DNA from: Dermacentor variabilis
Lineage: Eukaryota > Arthropoda > Arachnida > Ixodida > Ixodidae
DNA: 64,000 nt
Reading direction: 5' to 3'
Assembly: GCF_050947875.1 (NCBI RefSeq)
Contig: NC_134574.1
Span: 155,770,051 to 155,834,050, forward strand
Below the pieces are notes generated by a model, which worked only from the letters and a program-made list of their open reading frames with translations, made no database searches and was not told where the DNA came from. This document shows positions 1 to 64,000 of this stretch, one piece after another (the first letter of the stretch is position 1; every line of letters starts with the position of its first letter). Position numbers and translations under genes: made by a program.

Positions 1-332
1 TACACTGTTATTTAATGTACAATTAATGGACGTAAAGAGTGGGAGCAAGCCACATGAAGTATAGAGGTGAAATGACAATTATTCACAGAAAACTCGCAAG
101 CAGTTAGTGTAATGTCGCTAGTACATGGAAGGGAGACATTAAGCTCTGTTGTTGTTCTGTCTCTATAGCCACATTCGCCAACATTCTCAAGGTGATTGCG
201 GGATCACCAAATTATTTTCTACAACACCCACCTAGGAACAGGTCTAAACTACCTTCCCGTTCTCTTCGGTTGTTCTATTACTGGCACCACTCTCCGGAGA
301 AGGGCAGGATTAATAAACCAACAGACGGGAGA

Positions 333-515
333 ACAGCTGTCATCGTAGCTCAATTGGTACAGCATCGCATAGGTGATGTGGAAGATGTGAGTGCAGCTCC
401 CAATGGTGGCAAGCTGTCTTTCATTTGCCTTTACCTAATCATTTCTAGATTCCAATTAAAAACAACAGGTAATTAACTTCCCCTAAGTTTTCCTTGATGT
501 CACTGTCCCAATGCC
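333..515 (+). repeat. tRNA-derived SINE, Ruka-like, diverged copy
   Basis: The segment starts with a pol III A-box-like tRNA head (GTAGCTCAATTGG at about 345-357), followed by a degraded B-box region (about 388-400) and a tail resembling the tick Ruka SINE (CTTCCCCTAAGTTTTCC at about 478-494). It lies in the AVEN intron, antisense to that gene. The head-plus-tail order is visible; the family name comes from memory of the tick element. The B box is poorly preserved, so the copy is probably old. Confidence 0.55.
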
Positions 516-1215
516 TTGCGCGTTGCGTCTAACCAAAAAATCAAGCCCCCCCCCCCCCCCTCGGGTTCCCCTTTTCCTCTCTTGTTCAATGAATAAGAGA
601 GCAGTAATCGTGTTGCCATAAAGGCTAAACAGTTGCTTGATTTTTGTGAGAATTGTGAGGTTTAACATCCCGAAACTCCACAGTGGGTTATGAGGGACTT
701 CATGGTTTAAAGGCTTAGGCTAATTATGACAGCTTTCTGCGAACAGCCCTCATGAGTTTACCAACAGACTATACTGCCCCACTTTCGTATTTCCCGATGA
801 CCCTCTGTACCTCGCTTCGACAACACGAGATAAGTACAGAATGGAGGCAGTTGCCTTATATGCGAGCAGAATTGAGGCTGGTGTAAAAGGGCACTACTGA
901 TGACGTTCGCTTCAGACGGGGAAGGAACGTTTAACGGTGAGGGGCACAGTGGCACGACTGATGGATCGTGCCGACACGGAGAGCGCCTCGTTCAGGCAAG
1001 CCCAGTTAGAAAGTGTTATCAACAGTTTCCGGTTGTGTTAGCTCTCAGCACAGTGCACCGAATTTACCGGCTACTGCGACAGTGACCAGGAAACATGATA
1101 TGGAGCTCGTGGCAGACAGGGTTTGAAAGCACGCTTACATCTCAACGCTCACTCGATCAAACATGCCAACCATTATTATTATTTTTTTTCGCAATAATAA
1201 CTCTCGTCCACTCGC
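516..1215. other. AVEN intron sequence, no gene recognised
   Basis: This is the minus-strand intron following AVEN exon 2. It contains an uninterrupted C tract near 547-560. I found no AVEN exon 3 here (expected motif QFRF...EKEW). Short open frames on both strands look random. Confidence 0.5.
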
Positions 1216-1616
1216 CTGATGCGCTCAGCAAGAGTTCAAAGTCCTCGCCGCGCTTCCTGTTGTACTCGGTTTCAACTTCTACGGGCTCGTCGTAGCGACT
1301 CCAATTGCTGGTGAGTCCCCGTTTCCTAAACTGGGGGTCGCACGTGGGTTCTATCTGCAATGCGATATACGACAACGAGAACAGGCCTTTAGAGTTTGAT
1401 CTCTTGATTGTATACGAACGACAGACTAGTGTTTATTTTTACCGGTGTAGGAGCCGTAGTCGCTACGGATGGGCTTTTGCTCTCCGTTGGGTTGGACGGA
1501 GCATCTCCATCGGATTTAGGTTCCGTTTCCTCCGTTGACTGTTTCGTTTCAGCGTCCAGAGGCTTCCACTTCTGCCTTTTAGCTTCTTTTCTCTTCTCTT
1601 TTCCTTTCGGAGCCAT
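1216..1616 (-). CDS. AVEN: AVEN-like cell-death regulator, first two coding exons (partial)
   Basis: Two minus-strand exons join in phase 0. Exon 1 runs from ATG at 1616 to 1443 (58 codons, donor G|GTAAAA) and encodes a lysine-rich start (MAPKGKEKRKEAKR) followed by a Ser/Thr/Pro-rich stretch. Exon 2 runs from 1354 to 1216 (46 codons plus 1 nt) after the acceptor TTGCAG. It carries SNWSRYDEP and, about 15 residues on, RGEDFELLLSAS. These match the conserved AVEN block SNWDRY...RGTDFSVLLSSAG as I remember it from vertebrates. AVEN binds Bcl-xL and Apaf-1 and promotes ATM activation. Exon 2 appears to end at CAG|GCGAGT, a GC-type donor; reading on gives a short tail unlike AVEN. Later exons must lie left of position 1. 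The gene is divergent from NVL. The family call is fairly firm from the motif block; the N-terminus is not conserved with vertebrates. Confidence 0.62.
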
Positions 1617-2058
1617 CGCGATTTCTAGTTTTACCAGCTGTTGTTGACAATCTTCACTCCGTTGTGTCTGCGATCTCGTCGTCAGCTACATTTTATAAGC
1701 GCTGCCATCTTTTGAATTCGAAACGAACGCTGTACTATATCAGCCTGTGAATTTTTCTATAAAAGTAAAACAAAATAGCTAAATTTTGTAAAAATTTAAT
1801 ATAACTGTTTTTTAAATAATTTGTAAAACTTAAAATTCCGAGTCATAATTTAGTAAAATTTGTTCTTTGAACAGCAGAATACTGGTTGAAGACCTAGCAA
1901 CAATGAAATCAAGATGGCAGCGTCCGTGGGTGCGCGTTGTTTACACGTTGTTTCAGAGCGTGTCAGCAGCGGTGTTTAATTAACTTGCTTCCAGCTCAAC
2001 GTCTACACCGTTTATGACCACGCATGCGTAAAAGTTATAGCTTAGCTGGCGTATAAGC
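1617..2058. promoter_or_regulatory. Shared divergent AVEN/NVL promoter interval
   Basis: This 442-bp interval separates the two divergent start codons. AAGATGGCAGC occurs twice: at 1911-1921 reading toward NVL, and as its reverse complement at 1701-1711 reading toward AVEN. This is the YY1-type initiator motif often found just downstream of housekeeping-gene transcription starts. A palindromic ACGCATGCGT (about 2020-2029), similar to an NRF-1 site, lies 30 bp before the NVL ATG. The middle (about 1740-1860) is strongly AT-rich. No TATA box is in an obvious position. The promoter role is inferred from arrangement and motifs. Confidence 0.5.
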
Positions 2059-4263
2059 ATGAGCGAGCCGCCAGCAAAGCGCAAGCGGTATTCTTTCGGC
2101 GGCGACCCGCGACTCTTGCCTCGCGTCAAGCAACTTCTGAGCGAGAACGACGATCTGGACGATGCCGAAGATATTGTAGCGACGCTGCAGCGACGACATC
2201 CGGAGTACAGACGCAAGAAGAGGAACGCTCTGCTCTACTCTGTGACAAAGGCGTTGGAGATCATAGTGCAGGACGACCCGCAGCCGGCTACGGATACAGT
2301 GGGTGAAGACGATCTCGACGGCAGTAGCGTTACAGACGAAGACGTGGTGCCGTATCCCGACCAGAACACGATGAACAAGTCCATAAACGATCTGTACAAG
2401 ACGCCCGACCCCAAGCAGGTGCCGAAAGACAAAGGCGCCGGTTCGGAGAAAGCGCGCCGGACGCCTAAGAAGCCCAAGTCCAACGACGTGGACGCGGCCA
2501 TCCAAGACAACCTCAAGAAACGCATGGCCAAGGAGAAAGAAATTGCGCTGATAAATCCTACGGCGCGGTTCGCAGACTTGGGTGGGATGGAAGGCCCGTT
2601 GGAAGAGGTGTGCAACATGCTTATGCACTTGAAGCACCCGGAAGTGTACAAGAAGTTGGGCGTTGTGCCGCCCCGAGGGTTTCTGCTGCACGGACCCCCC
2701 GGCTGCGGGAAGACGCTGCTGGCGCACGCCATCGCGGGTGAGTTGGAGCTTCCCATGATTCGCGTGGCGGCGCCCGAGATTGTGGCCGGGGTCTCCGGCG
2801 AGTCCGAGGAGCGCATACGCGAGCTGTTCGACAAGGCCGTCAACAGCGCCCCGTGCGTCTTCTTCATCGACGAGATCGATGCCGTGACGCCCAAGCGCGA
2901 GACCGCGCAGCGGGAGATGGAGCGACGCATCGTCGCTCAACTCCTGTCCAGCCTCGATGACCTGTCGCAGCGTGAACTGCCCGCCGAGGTGCTCGTCATT
3001 GGAGCCACCAACCGTCCCGACGCCCTGGACCCCGCCCTGCGGAGAGCCGGGCGGTTCGACCGCGAGGTATGCCTCGGCATTCCCGACGAAGCTGCCCGCG
3101 AAAGGATCCTCACCGTCCTCTGCCGGAAGCTGACCCTTGGGGCCGACGTGAAGCTGAACGTCGTCGCCCACAGGACGCCCGGATACGTCGGCGCAGACCT
3201 GATGGCCCTGACGCGGGAGGCCACGATGTCCGCGATCAACCGAATTTTTCGCGGAATCGAAGAAGGCGTCAAGGCGACCGGCGACGGTCCGCGGTACCGT
3301 CTGGACATCGCCGTCTCCCTGCTCAAGGAGGTTCCTCCTTTGAACGACGAGCAGCTCAAAAACCTCTGCGTCGACGTTGCGGACTTCGAGGGCGCCCTGA
3401 AGCTGGTCCAGCCCTCGGCAAAGCGCGAGGGCTTCGCGACCGTGCCGGACGTCACGTGGGACGACGTGGGCGCCCTCGCTTCCATCCGGGAAGCGCTTCA
3501 GGTCGCCATCTTGGCTCCCGTGCGACACCGCGACAAGTACGAGGCCCTGGGTCTCGTCACCCCGTCGGGAATCTTGCTGCACGGACCTCCCGGCTGCGGC
3601 AAGACCCTCCTGGCCAAGGCTATCGCCAACGAGTCCGGCATCAACTTCATCTCGGTCAAGGGTCCCGAGTTGCTCAACATGTACGTGGGCGAAAGCGAGC
3701 GCGCCGTGCGGCAGTGTTTCCAGAGGGCGCGCAACTCGGCCCCCTGCGTCATCTTCTTCGACGAGCTGGACGCTCTGTGCCCTCGACGTTCCGATTCGGC
3801 GGACGGGGGCTCCGCGTCGCGAGTGGTCAACCAGCTTCTGACCGAGATGGACGGCCTGGAACCGAGGAAGCAGGTGTTCGTGCTGGCCGCGACCAACAGA
3901 CCGGACATCATCGACCCGGCCATGTTGCGGCCCGGTCGTCTGGACGAAGTGCTCTACGTAGGTCTGCCTAGCTCCCAGGAGCGCGTGGAGATTCTGAAGA
4001 CGCTGACGAGAAATGGAACGAGGCCGCTTCTCGAGGAGACCGTGTCTCTGGAAGAAATCGGCAAGGACGAGAGGTGTGAGGGCTTCTCCGGCGCCGACTT
4101 GGCCGCGCTCGTGCGTCAGGCGTCGGTGATTGCGTTGACCAAGTACCTGAAGGACGGGGCTGAAGGGCGGATTCTGATTGGCTCCCAGCACTTCGACGCG
4201 GCTTTTGGAAAGGTGTCGGCTTCGAACAAGGGACGCAGGACTATTAAGAAAGTGGAAGGATGA
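2059..4263 (+). CDS. NVL: NVL: nuclear VCP-like double AAA ATPase, single exon
   Basis: A 734-codon uninterrupted frame. NVL (yeast Rix7) is a hexameric AAA ATPase that strips assembly factors from pre-60S ribosomes in the nucleolus. Residues about 20-66 form the N-terminal nucleolin-binding-type domain ([10 protein letters not shown], then [15 protein letters not shown]). A basic stretch near residues 131-141 (ARRTPKKPK) is a likely nuclear signal. The D1 module begins at FADLGGM and has Walker A GPPGCGKT at 212-219 and Walker B FFIDEID with D271/E272. D2 has Walker A GPPGCGKT at 509-516, Walker [10 protein letters not shown] with D568/E569, and the [19 protein letters not shown] sensor/arginine-finger stretch. 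Human NVL is about 856 residues, so the linker is shorter here. Vertebrate NVL has more than 20 exons; this one has none and no decay. The ATG at 2059 is the first in frame and fits the family start. The frame is GC-rich relative to flanking DNA. Confidence 0.93.
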   Translation: MSEPPAKRKRYSFGGDPRLLPRVKQLLSENDDLDDAEDIVATLQRRHPEYRRKKRNALLYSVTKALEIIVQDDPQPATDTVGEDDLDGSSVTDEDVVPYPDQNTMNKSINDLYKTPDPKQVPKDKGAGSEKARRTPKKPKSNDVDAAIQDNLKKRMAKEKEIALINPTARFADLGGMEGPLEEVCNMLMHLKHPEVYKKLGVVPPRGFLLHGPPGCGKTLLAHAIAGELELPMIRVAAPEIVAGVSGESEERIRELFDKAVNSAPCVFFIDEIDAVTPKRETAQREMERRIVAQLLSSLDDLSQRELPAEVLVIGATNRPDALDPALRRAGRFDREVCLGIPDEAARERILTVLCRKLTLGADVKLNVVAHRTPGYVGADLMALTREATMSAINRIFRGIEEGVKATGDGPRYRLDIAVSLLKEVPPLNDEQLKNLCVDVADFEGALKLVQPSAKREGFATVPDVTWDDVGALASIREALQVAILAPVRHRDKYEALGLVTPSGILLHGPPGCGKTLLAKAIANESGINFISVKGPELLNMYVGESERAVRQCFQRARNSAPCVIFFDELDALCPRRSDSADGGSASRVVNQLLTEMDGLEPRKQVFVLAATNRPDIIDPAMLRPGRLDEVLYVGLPSSQERVEILKTLTRNGTRPLLEETVSLEEIGKDERCEGFSGADLAALVRQASVIALTKYLKDGAEGRILIGSQHFDAAFGKVSASNKGRRTIKKVEG

Positions 4264-4431
4264 ACGTGATGCATTAGATATGTGTTGTGTGCACACACAA
4301 ACTTCAGTTTTTTGTTTGTTCTTAATTTTAACACACGACCCAAATCGTCACTGTTGCTTCGCTCATTCGTCAATGACGGTGCTGCTCATTGAAACCTTAC
4401 CATATTTTTGTTTGTTTTCTTTGACTGGGGG

Positions 4432-4437
4432 AATAAA
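4432..4437 (+). terminator. NVL polyadenylation signal
   Basis: AATAAA lies about 170 bp after the NVL stop codon, in an AT-rich 3' region. It is the first canonical signal on this strand downstream of the gene. Confidence 0.5.
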
Positions 4438-4910
4438 TATTTGTACATGCACTTTGAAACCTATTTACATCTGTCTTGGCCCAATGTCTTTTGTGCGATG
4501 AAATAATGATTAACATGTTACTAACAGTGCTACTCGATCAACTTCGGCCTCGCTTAAGGTGGGGTTGTTGTTAATCTGTGCAGATGGTTGATTAATCGGT
4601 GCCACTTATTACACATATTGATGCATTAATTGCACTAGGAAAAATCGAGCAGTTGTGACTGTGCGATGCATTCTTTGCAGCAGTGTAAAAGTCTCTCCTA
4701 TTCTAAAGAAGTTACTTAGGACTATGTTTTCTCACATGAACACAGTAATCACAGGTTCATGATATGGTCTCCCTTTAAAACCTTATAAGCTTTAAAAGTT
4801 AACACAAGAAATAATGCTCAACTTCGTTCAATTGTAACTAACTGTGTGTGTTGCTACCTGGTATGCTTGATATAGACCAGTCGATCGCATGAGTTTTGAA
4901 AGCATTGTGG
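4438..4910. other. Intergenic, nothing recognised
   Basis: AT-rich sequence between the end of NVL and the LINE tail. I see no gene, tRNA or clear repeat here. Confidence 0.4.
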
Positions 4911-4953
<43 letters not shown>

Positions 4954-6039
4954 TACATACATACTGCAGCCTCAATGAGGCTATTGCAGGAGTGGGAGGA
5001 ACAACAAACATACAAACACTTATAAACAAGCTTGTGTGAATTGGTTCAGTGGTAGTGAACAGATGTCGGCCAGTAATGAATTTCAGACTTCAATTGTTGA
5101 TGGAAAAAAACTGTATTTAAAGGAATCAGTGCGGGCAAAAAAAGGTTGACATACTTAGAGCATGGTGACTCCTTGTGCATGAGGGTTTGGAAAAAGTCAA
5201 ATAGTTATCTGGAGAGGAGAGGCAAGGAGAATCGATTAACGTGTGAAGGAATTTTAGGCATTCAAGTTTACAACACTCTGCAAGAGGAGTGAGAACAAGT
5301 AGGGGAAGAGAGTTAGACGGCGAAAATTCCTTGTCATATCTCCTACAAACAAAATGCGCTGCCTTTTTTTGCACTGATTCTAGTTTTTTGACGTCATAGT
5401 GTCTGTGTGGATTCCATACAATGCAGCCATATTTGAGGATGGGGCAAATGAGGGTTTTATATGTAAGAAGTTTAGTTTCTTGAGGAGCAAGACACAGCAG
5501 ATGATGTAAGTAACCTAGTCTTTTTAGGGCCTTGTTACAGGTGACATTAATGTGTTTCGACCATGACAAATTGTGTGTTAGTAGGATAACTAAATATTTG
5601 AATTCGGAGACCCTATTTAAAGTAGTATTGGTAAAGGCGTAGGCAAAGGAAGAGGATGAGCCTCGTTTAAAGGACATTGAGACAGTTTTGAAAAAGTTTA
5701 TATTCATTTGCCATGCTTTGGACCAGTTACAGAAGTCAGCAAAATAATTGTTAAGGACAACATGATCAGTAGGAGATTTAATGGTATGATATAAAACGCA
5801 GCCATCTGAAACAAGGCATATTCTAACTGAGGTGTGTAGGGGGAGATCATTAATATAAAGCAAGAATAGAGGACCAGCACTGAGCCTTGGGGAACCCCTG
5901 ATGAAACAGGCATCAAGGGAGAGTTAGTAGAATTGAAACATACATATTGCGAACGCTGGTAAAGAAAGTCCGATATCCAGCCAACCAAAGACGCATTCTT
6001 TAGTACAGCGAACAGCTGGTACATAAGTTTAGGGTGCAT
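4911..6039 (-). mobile_element. 5'-truncated, decayed non-LTR retrotransposon (LINE)
   Basis: Two overlapping minus-strand frames, 6039-5704 and 5863-5126, together read as the back half of a LINE reverse transcriptase. Visible pieces are SSGVPQGSVL, an INDLP stretch, a degenerate active-site region (SDGCVLY where YADD or FADD would be) and a late SEFKYL...LSWSKHI...KRLGYL section. The copy is frameshifted between the two parts and has lost the catalytic aspartates, so it is dead. The 3' end (low coordinates) has a CCTCAATGAGG hairpin near 4971-4981 and a (TTTA)n tract at 4911-4954 that serves as the element's tail. It lies between NVL and MTR. Confidence 0.8.
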
Positions 6040-6179
6040 AATTTAGAGAGGCGTAGAGGTTTTTAAGAAATGCACAAGCGAAACTTGAGTGATTAGCTTT
6101 TGAGTAGCACCTTACGGCTGTAGTAAGTTCTTGGAACGTAAAAAATTCGACAGAGACACTTAAGACTGCTTACGTGTGG

Positions 6180-6955
6180 GAATGCGAAAGCATTATAGTC
6201 GCTTTGGTAAAACTTTTTTTTCTTTTTTCTGCGCGTTCCTTGTCCGCGCAAGCTCTCGCCTACGTTTTCACTGCGCCTTGGTAAGGCCAAATGAAAACGC
6301 GCCTAGTGAGAGCCGCATTCCGGGCAAGTTGGTAATCCATTACTCAAGTATTATTGCGCAACAACAACAAAAAAGACACGGTCGTAAGAGAAGAAGAACA
6401 CACACCAAGCGCAAACTGTCTCAACGCGCTCGTTTGCCCACGAGGAGTTCATAACTCGAAGGACCGTTCAGCGGCCTTGAATTTGACATTAATGTTTTTT
6501 TTAGTTAATGCGCTAACTTTATACATTCGTGACGTGGCGCCACCTCCTGCCCATTGGCTGCCCCGTCACATGCCCAGTGACGTAAGCACTACGCCACTCG
6601 TTTAGTCAGCCAGGTAGTTGTGACGTCATATGTGCAATGACGCACGCACTATGCACGTCTTTAATTCAACCAGAACCGTGGAGCCGTCGAGAAAGCCGGC
6701 TCGTCTCGCACCCAGGAGGTCCGGGTTCGATTACCACCCAGACCGAAATTTACCTAGTTTTCTTTTCAGAGGCATTAATTTACTTTCGTTTTCGGGAATC
6801 TCTCTGGGAAGCCTGACGTCAATTCGAACATTTCATAATGTGCTTTTACTCTTTGCCGTCGGCCGTTTTCGGTACCATCGTTCGGTCACGCCGCCGACTA
6901 CAACACCGGATTTTCGCGTAATGGGGCACATAATGCTTTCGCATAAAAACGGGCG
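6180..6955. mobile_element. Possible DNA-transposon remnant with short inverted ends
   Basis: ATGCGAAAGCATTAT near 6181-6195 recurs inverted (ATAATGCTTTCGCAT) near 6937-6951, about 770 bp apart. The interval contains the SINE-like segment described separately and several TGACGTCA-type motifs (6580-6640). No transposase frame is visible. The repeat is only 15 bp and itself partly palindromic, so chance is possible. Confidence 0.3.
6670..6830 (+). repeat. tRNA-derived SINE copy
   Basis: A tRNA-like head (about 6680-6745) contains a good pol III B box, GGGTTCGATTACC at 6722-6734. It is followed by a body (ACCTAGTTTTCTTTTCAGAG, then ATTAATTTACTTTCG) that I recognise as common in tick genomes. 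The A box is poor. No functional tRNA cloverleaf can be drawn. Confidence 0.5.
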
Positions 6956-6959
6956 CCTT

Positions 6960-8772
6960 CATTTCTGACTCCTTCCCTCCTTGGAGAGGGACACAAGAGT
7001 TTGTCGGAGACACTGACGTAATGGGTTTATTAACGTGTTCTACAACGCTCTAACTGAAGTTGAGGCTATGTATATAACCTACCAGTGTTTCCTTATTCCT
7101 AATTAAGCTTTCTGCAGTCCTTTCCAACTTAAGGTTTATTTGCACATAGTTGTAAGGGGGCCGAATTAAAATGCCATTAACGAGTTATAGGCTATCGAAT
7201 TGTACAAAAACAGTGCCTGGTTCTACGATCCGCTACTGGATCATGAGAACACAACTGCCTCCATTCGCCAAGTTGCCTGTGTCAATTCTATTTTTTTCTT
7301 CTTCTTTGTAACCATCCAATCGTGACTCAGCCTGAAGAGAAGGAATGCCGTCGAGTCCCTCTCATTTTCTTTTCATTAGATAAAGCGTCTTTCTCTCACC
7401 GTTATCATTGGGTCTCCTTTTCGCTTGAAAGATAAGGAGATAAAAGGAGCGCGAAGCGACGCTGCTGTGTGTTGCCCGCGTTTACTTCTACGAGTAGAGC
7501 TGACTGTCGACGCAACTGTCAGGGGAGGCATGGTTTCCGTTCATCACGTTGTGTCCACCCTGGCTTTTCAACCCTAGCATGGACGACGGCGGAGTTTCAC
7601 TCTCGGGTATGTACGCGGGTACTATCAATTTACCGCATTGGTTCCTATTACGCATGTTTTCACATTTTTCTTGCGCTTCCAAATGTGGTGTTACACGCAA
7701 CGTTCTCTTATGCCTCTCTATCCGCATCTCGAAAATGCGATGTGGAATACTGATCATAAGCCTAGAAAACAAAGGTTAAAACGTCCCTAAATTGTGCACC
7801 AGGACCGCATCGCTGATGACGTCAATGTGACGTCATGAATTTTACTGTTTTTCTTTTTTAATAAAGATGGGGAAATCCTAAATACCCCCCCCCCCCTTTT
7901 TTTCTGCGTTAGGAAGGTGCCAAAGGGTTTTACGTTTAATCATGCTAGCAGTGTTGCCTTTATTTAGAAACCAATCGGTTGCCACAAGCAGGCGCGGTCA
8001 GCATTCATGACGTCACAGAGGGGTAGTGCGGAAATTTCACCGTCGCGTCACCACCCGTTATGTGTTTTCTTCTTTCTTTCATTTTTTGCTTTACCAGGTC
8101 GCAGATCGCGATGAGACTCACTTGTATGGTTTGCCGGCAGTGCAACATACTAATCTAGCCAAAATTAACGCCTGTCTACAGTGCGACAGTATCGGCAATT
8201 GGCACAACTGATTATGATACGTATATGTAAGGTAGCAGCGAAACAAAACATCCCTCAAAAGCGAACAAAAAGAAGATGCTCTAAACCGCTACAATTTCAT
8301 TTTAAAGTTTATTGATAAGCCCATCGACTAACAGCCCATAATGGCGGAATTCCGACGCCTCTGCAAAATGTTCTCTAGCTTTACAGAGGCGTTGAAGTGC
8401 CGCCCTTATGGGTTGGTAGAGCGGGCATTTTTTAACGGCAACATACAACCAGCGCAGATGTACTTGCATAATACTACGGTTGATTCGCACGCATGCTGAA
8501 AATGGTTGTGCAGACTCCTTAAGTGTTTCACTAAAATGTTTCACGTCGCTTCACACGAAACTGGGAAGTTAGTCGTGTAAACAGCATAAGAAGGCGGCGT
8601 TCAACAGACCAAAAATAAAACCTACACACGCCGTCAGCGCGTATCACGTGGTCTACAGACCACCTGGCAGCAGTCGCTGCGGTTGGCTCTTTGGTGTCCT
8701 TTGACGTGCCGATTCCCCGCCATGGACTCCTAGACCAAGAAAGCGGATGAGATGTACCACCCTTTTTTGCAG
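6960..8772. other. Upstream region of MTR, no gene recognised
   Basis: The interval holds a C-rich homopolymer (about 7886-7897), TGACGTCA-type palindromes at 7811-7835 and 8008-8015, and a short hairpin near 8355-8393. Any 5' untranslated exon or extra N-terminal exon of MTR would be here, but I could not identify one. A polypyrimidine tract and CAG acceptor end it at 8772. Confidence 0.4.
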
Positions 8773-8813
8773 GCGTCCCCTACAATGACGCACTGAGGGC
8801 AGCAAGGACGACC

Positions 8814-63244
<54,431 letters not shown>

Positions 63245-64000
63245 GCAAGTGAGCTGGTCAGGTCATCTATCGCCCGACTGCTTCGACTTGTCGTGTGCAC
63301 ACACACCATCAACGTCAAAGCATCTGAACAGCATGGTGGGGACGGTTTTGATGGTCATATTCGGTTGGTTACTACTGGCACTTGTCTAGATAAAGTATGA
63401 TATTTTTTAGATTCAGTGCAGAGGTACGGGATTTGTTAACCTTGTGTTTCAGTTTTCTTTCGTTTGCCAATTTATGCCATTTTTTTAGTGAGGCCCTCAG
63501 CCAAAATTATACTTCCCATAGTTTTAGCTTTAGCAGGAAGCTTTAGCGCGCTCTAAATACATGGGAATGAGTAAATGGCGTTTCTCGGCAACCACGGCAC
63601 CGAGTTTGACGAGGTTTGTTGCATTTAAATTAAGTTAAAACCTAGTAATGTAGAAAGCAACGACAACAGCCAAATAGCCAGAGACGTATTTCTGGTTTTA
63701 GCTTGGAATTATCCACTCATTTCTTGGGCAATTCCCCAGTGGGTATGAGCCACGTCTTCGCTGAACAACAACAACAGCAACAACAACAACAACAACGACG
63801 ACAACGACGACGACAACAACAGCAACGACAACAGCAGCAACAACAATAAAAACGACGACAACAACAACAACAGCAACAACGAACTAGAAATAGCAACAAG
63901 ACAGGGGCTGTTTGACGTTAGTTTCTAATCATTTAAATTGGGACAGTGTTCTTTCCGTGACTGTCGATCTCGAGACCCGGCGGTCAGGAACGCGGCGCCA
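63245..64000. other. Start of MTR intron 30, no exon found
   Basis: No RPxxGYP-coding exon is present up to the window end. A partial copy of the GGAAGCTTTAGCG dispersed repeat lies at 63530-63720, and a (CAA/CAG/CGA)n tract at 63766-63890. Confidence 0.6.
63766..63890 (+). repeat. Imperfect (CAA)n tract with CAG and CGA variants
   Basis: About 125 bp of CAA, CAG and CGA triplets in varying order. Confidence 0.9.

Noticed and set aside
3069..3971. 300-codon plus-strand frame overlapping NVL
   Set aside because: An alternative frame of the D1-D2 region, arginine/glycine-rich as expected from GC-rich codons shifted by one base.
2035..4296. 753-codon open frame on the minus strand across NVL
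   Set aside because: It mirrors the NVL frame and shows no domain. Long antisense frames are expected opposite GC-rich coding DNA.
6670..6760. Functional tRNA gene
   Set aside because: Only the B box is good. No cloverleaf or discriminator, and a SINE body follows.
63245..64000. Final MTR exon with RPxxGYP
   Set aside because: No matching codons or acceptor in this stretch. The exon must be beyond the window.

Overview
The window is nuclear DNA of an arthropod, almost certainly a hard (ixodid) tick. It has introns with GT-AG or GC-AG borders, long simple-sequence tracts, tRNA-derived SINEs of the tick Ruka type, tick-type non-LTR retrotransposons, a Penelope-like fragment, and a vertebrate-like cobalamin-dependent methionine synthase gene. 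There is no bacterial operon structure. The assignment rests on sequence character recognised by eye; no database search was run.

Layout. (1) 1-1616, minus strand: the first two coding exons of an AVEN-like gene that leaves the window to the left; a SINE copy lies in its intron. (2) 1617-2058: a 442-bp head-to-head interval with an AAGATGGCAGC motif facing each gene. (3) 2059-4263, plus strand: an intronless NVL-type double AAA ATPase, with a poly(A) signal at 4432. (4) 4264-8772: intergenic DNA with a decayed minus-strand LINE (4911-6039), a tRNA-related SINE and a possible inverted-repeat element. (5) 8773-63244 and beyond, plus strand: methionine synthase (MTR). I placed 30 coding exons by reading splice sites and checking phase at every junction. 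They join without a stop into 3,444 nt (1,148 codons). This covers the homocysteine, folate, cap and cobalamin modules and most of the activation domain. The last ~95 residues, including the AdoMet-binding RPxxGYP motif, lie to the right of the window.

About 50 kb of the window is MTR intron. It holds a 12.3-kb interval bounded by CACTGTAAAAAA inverted ends (9327-21613), many fold-back palindromes (arms from 26 to about 325 bp), an I-clade LINE with a 606-codon open RT-RNase H frame, decayed LINEs, a GIY-YIG Penelope fragment with a hammerhead-like motif, a TTAA-flanked MITE, dispersed repeats and many microsatellites.

Function. MTR regenerates methionine from homocysteine and methyl-tetrahydrofolate. 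NVL acts in nucleolar 60S ribosome assembly. AVEN is an apoptosis and DNA-damage regulator. AVEN and NVL probably share a promoter. MTR has no visible functional link to them. The least explained material is the set of long hairpins inside MTR introns, the large inverted-repeat interval in intron 1, and a splice-flanked 170-bp open segment in intron 13.
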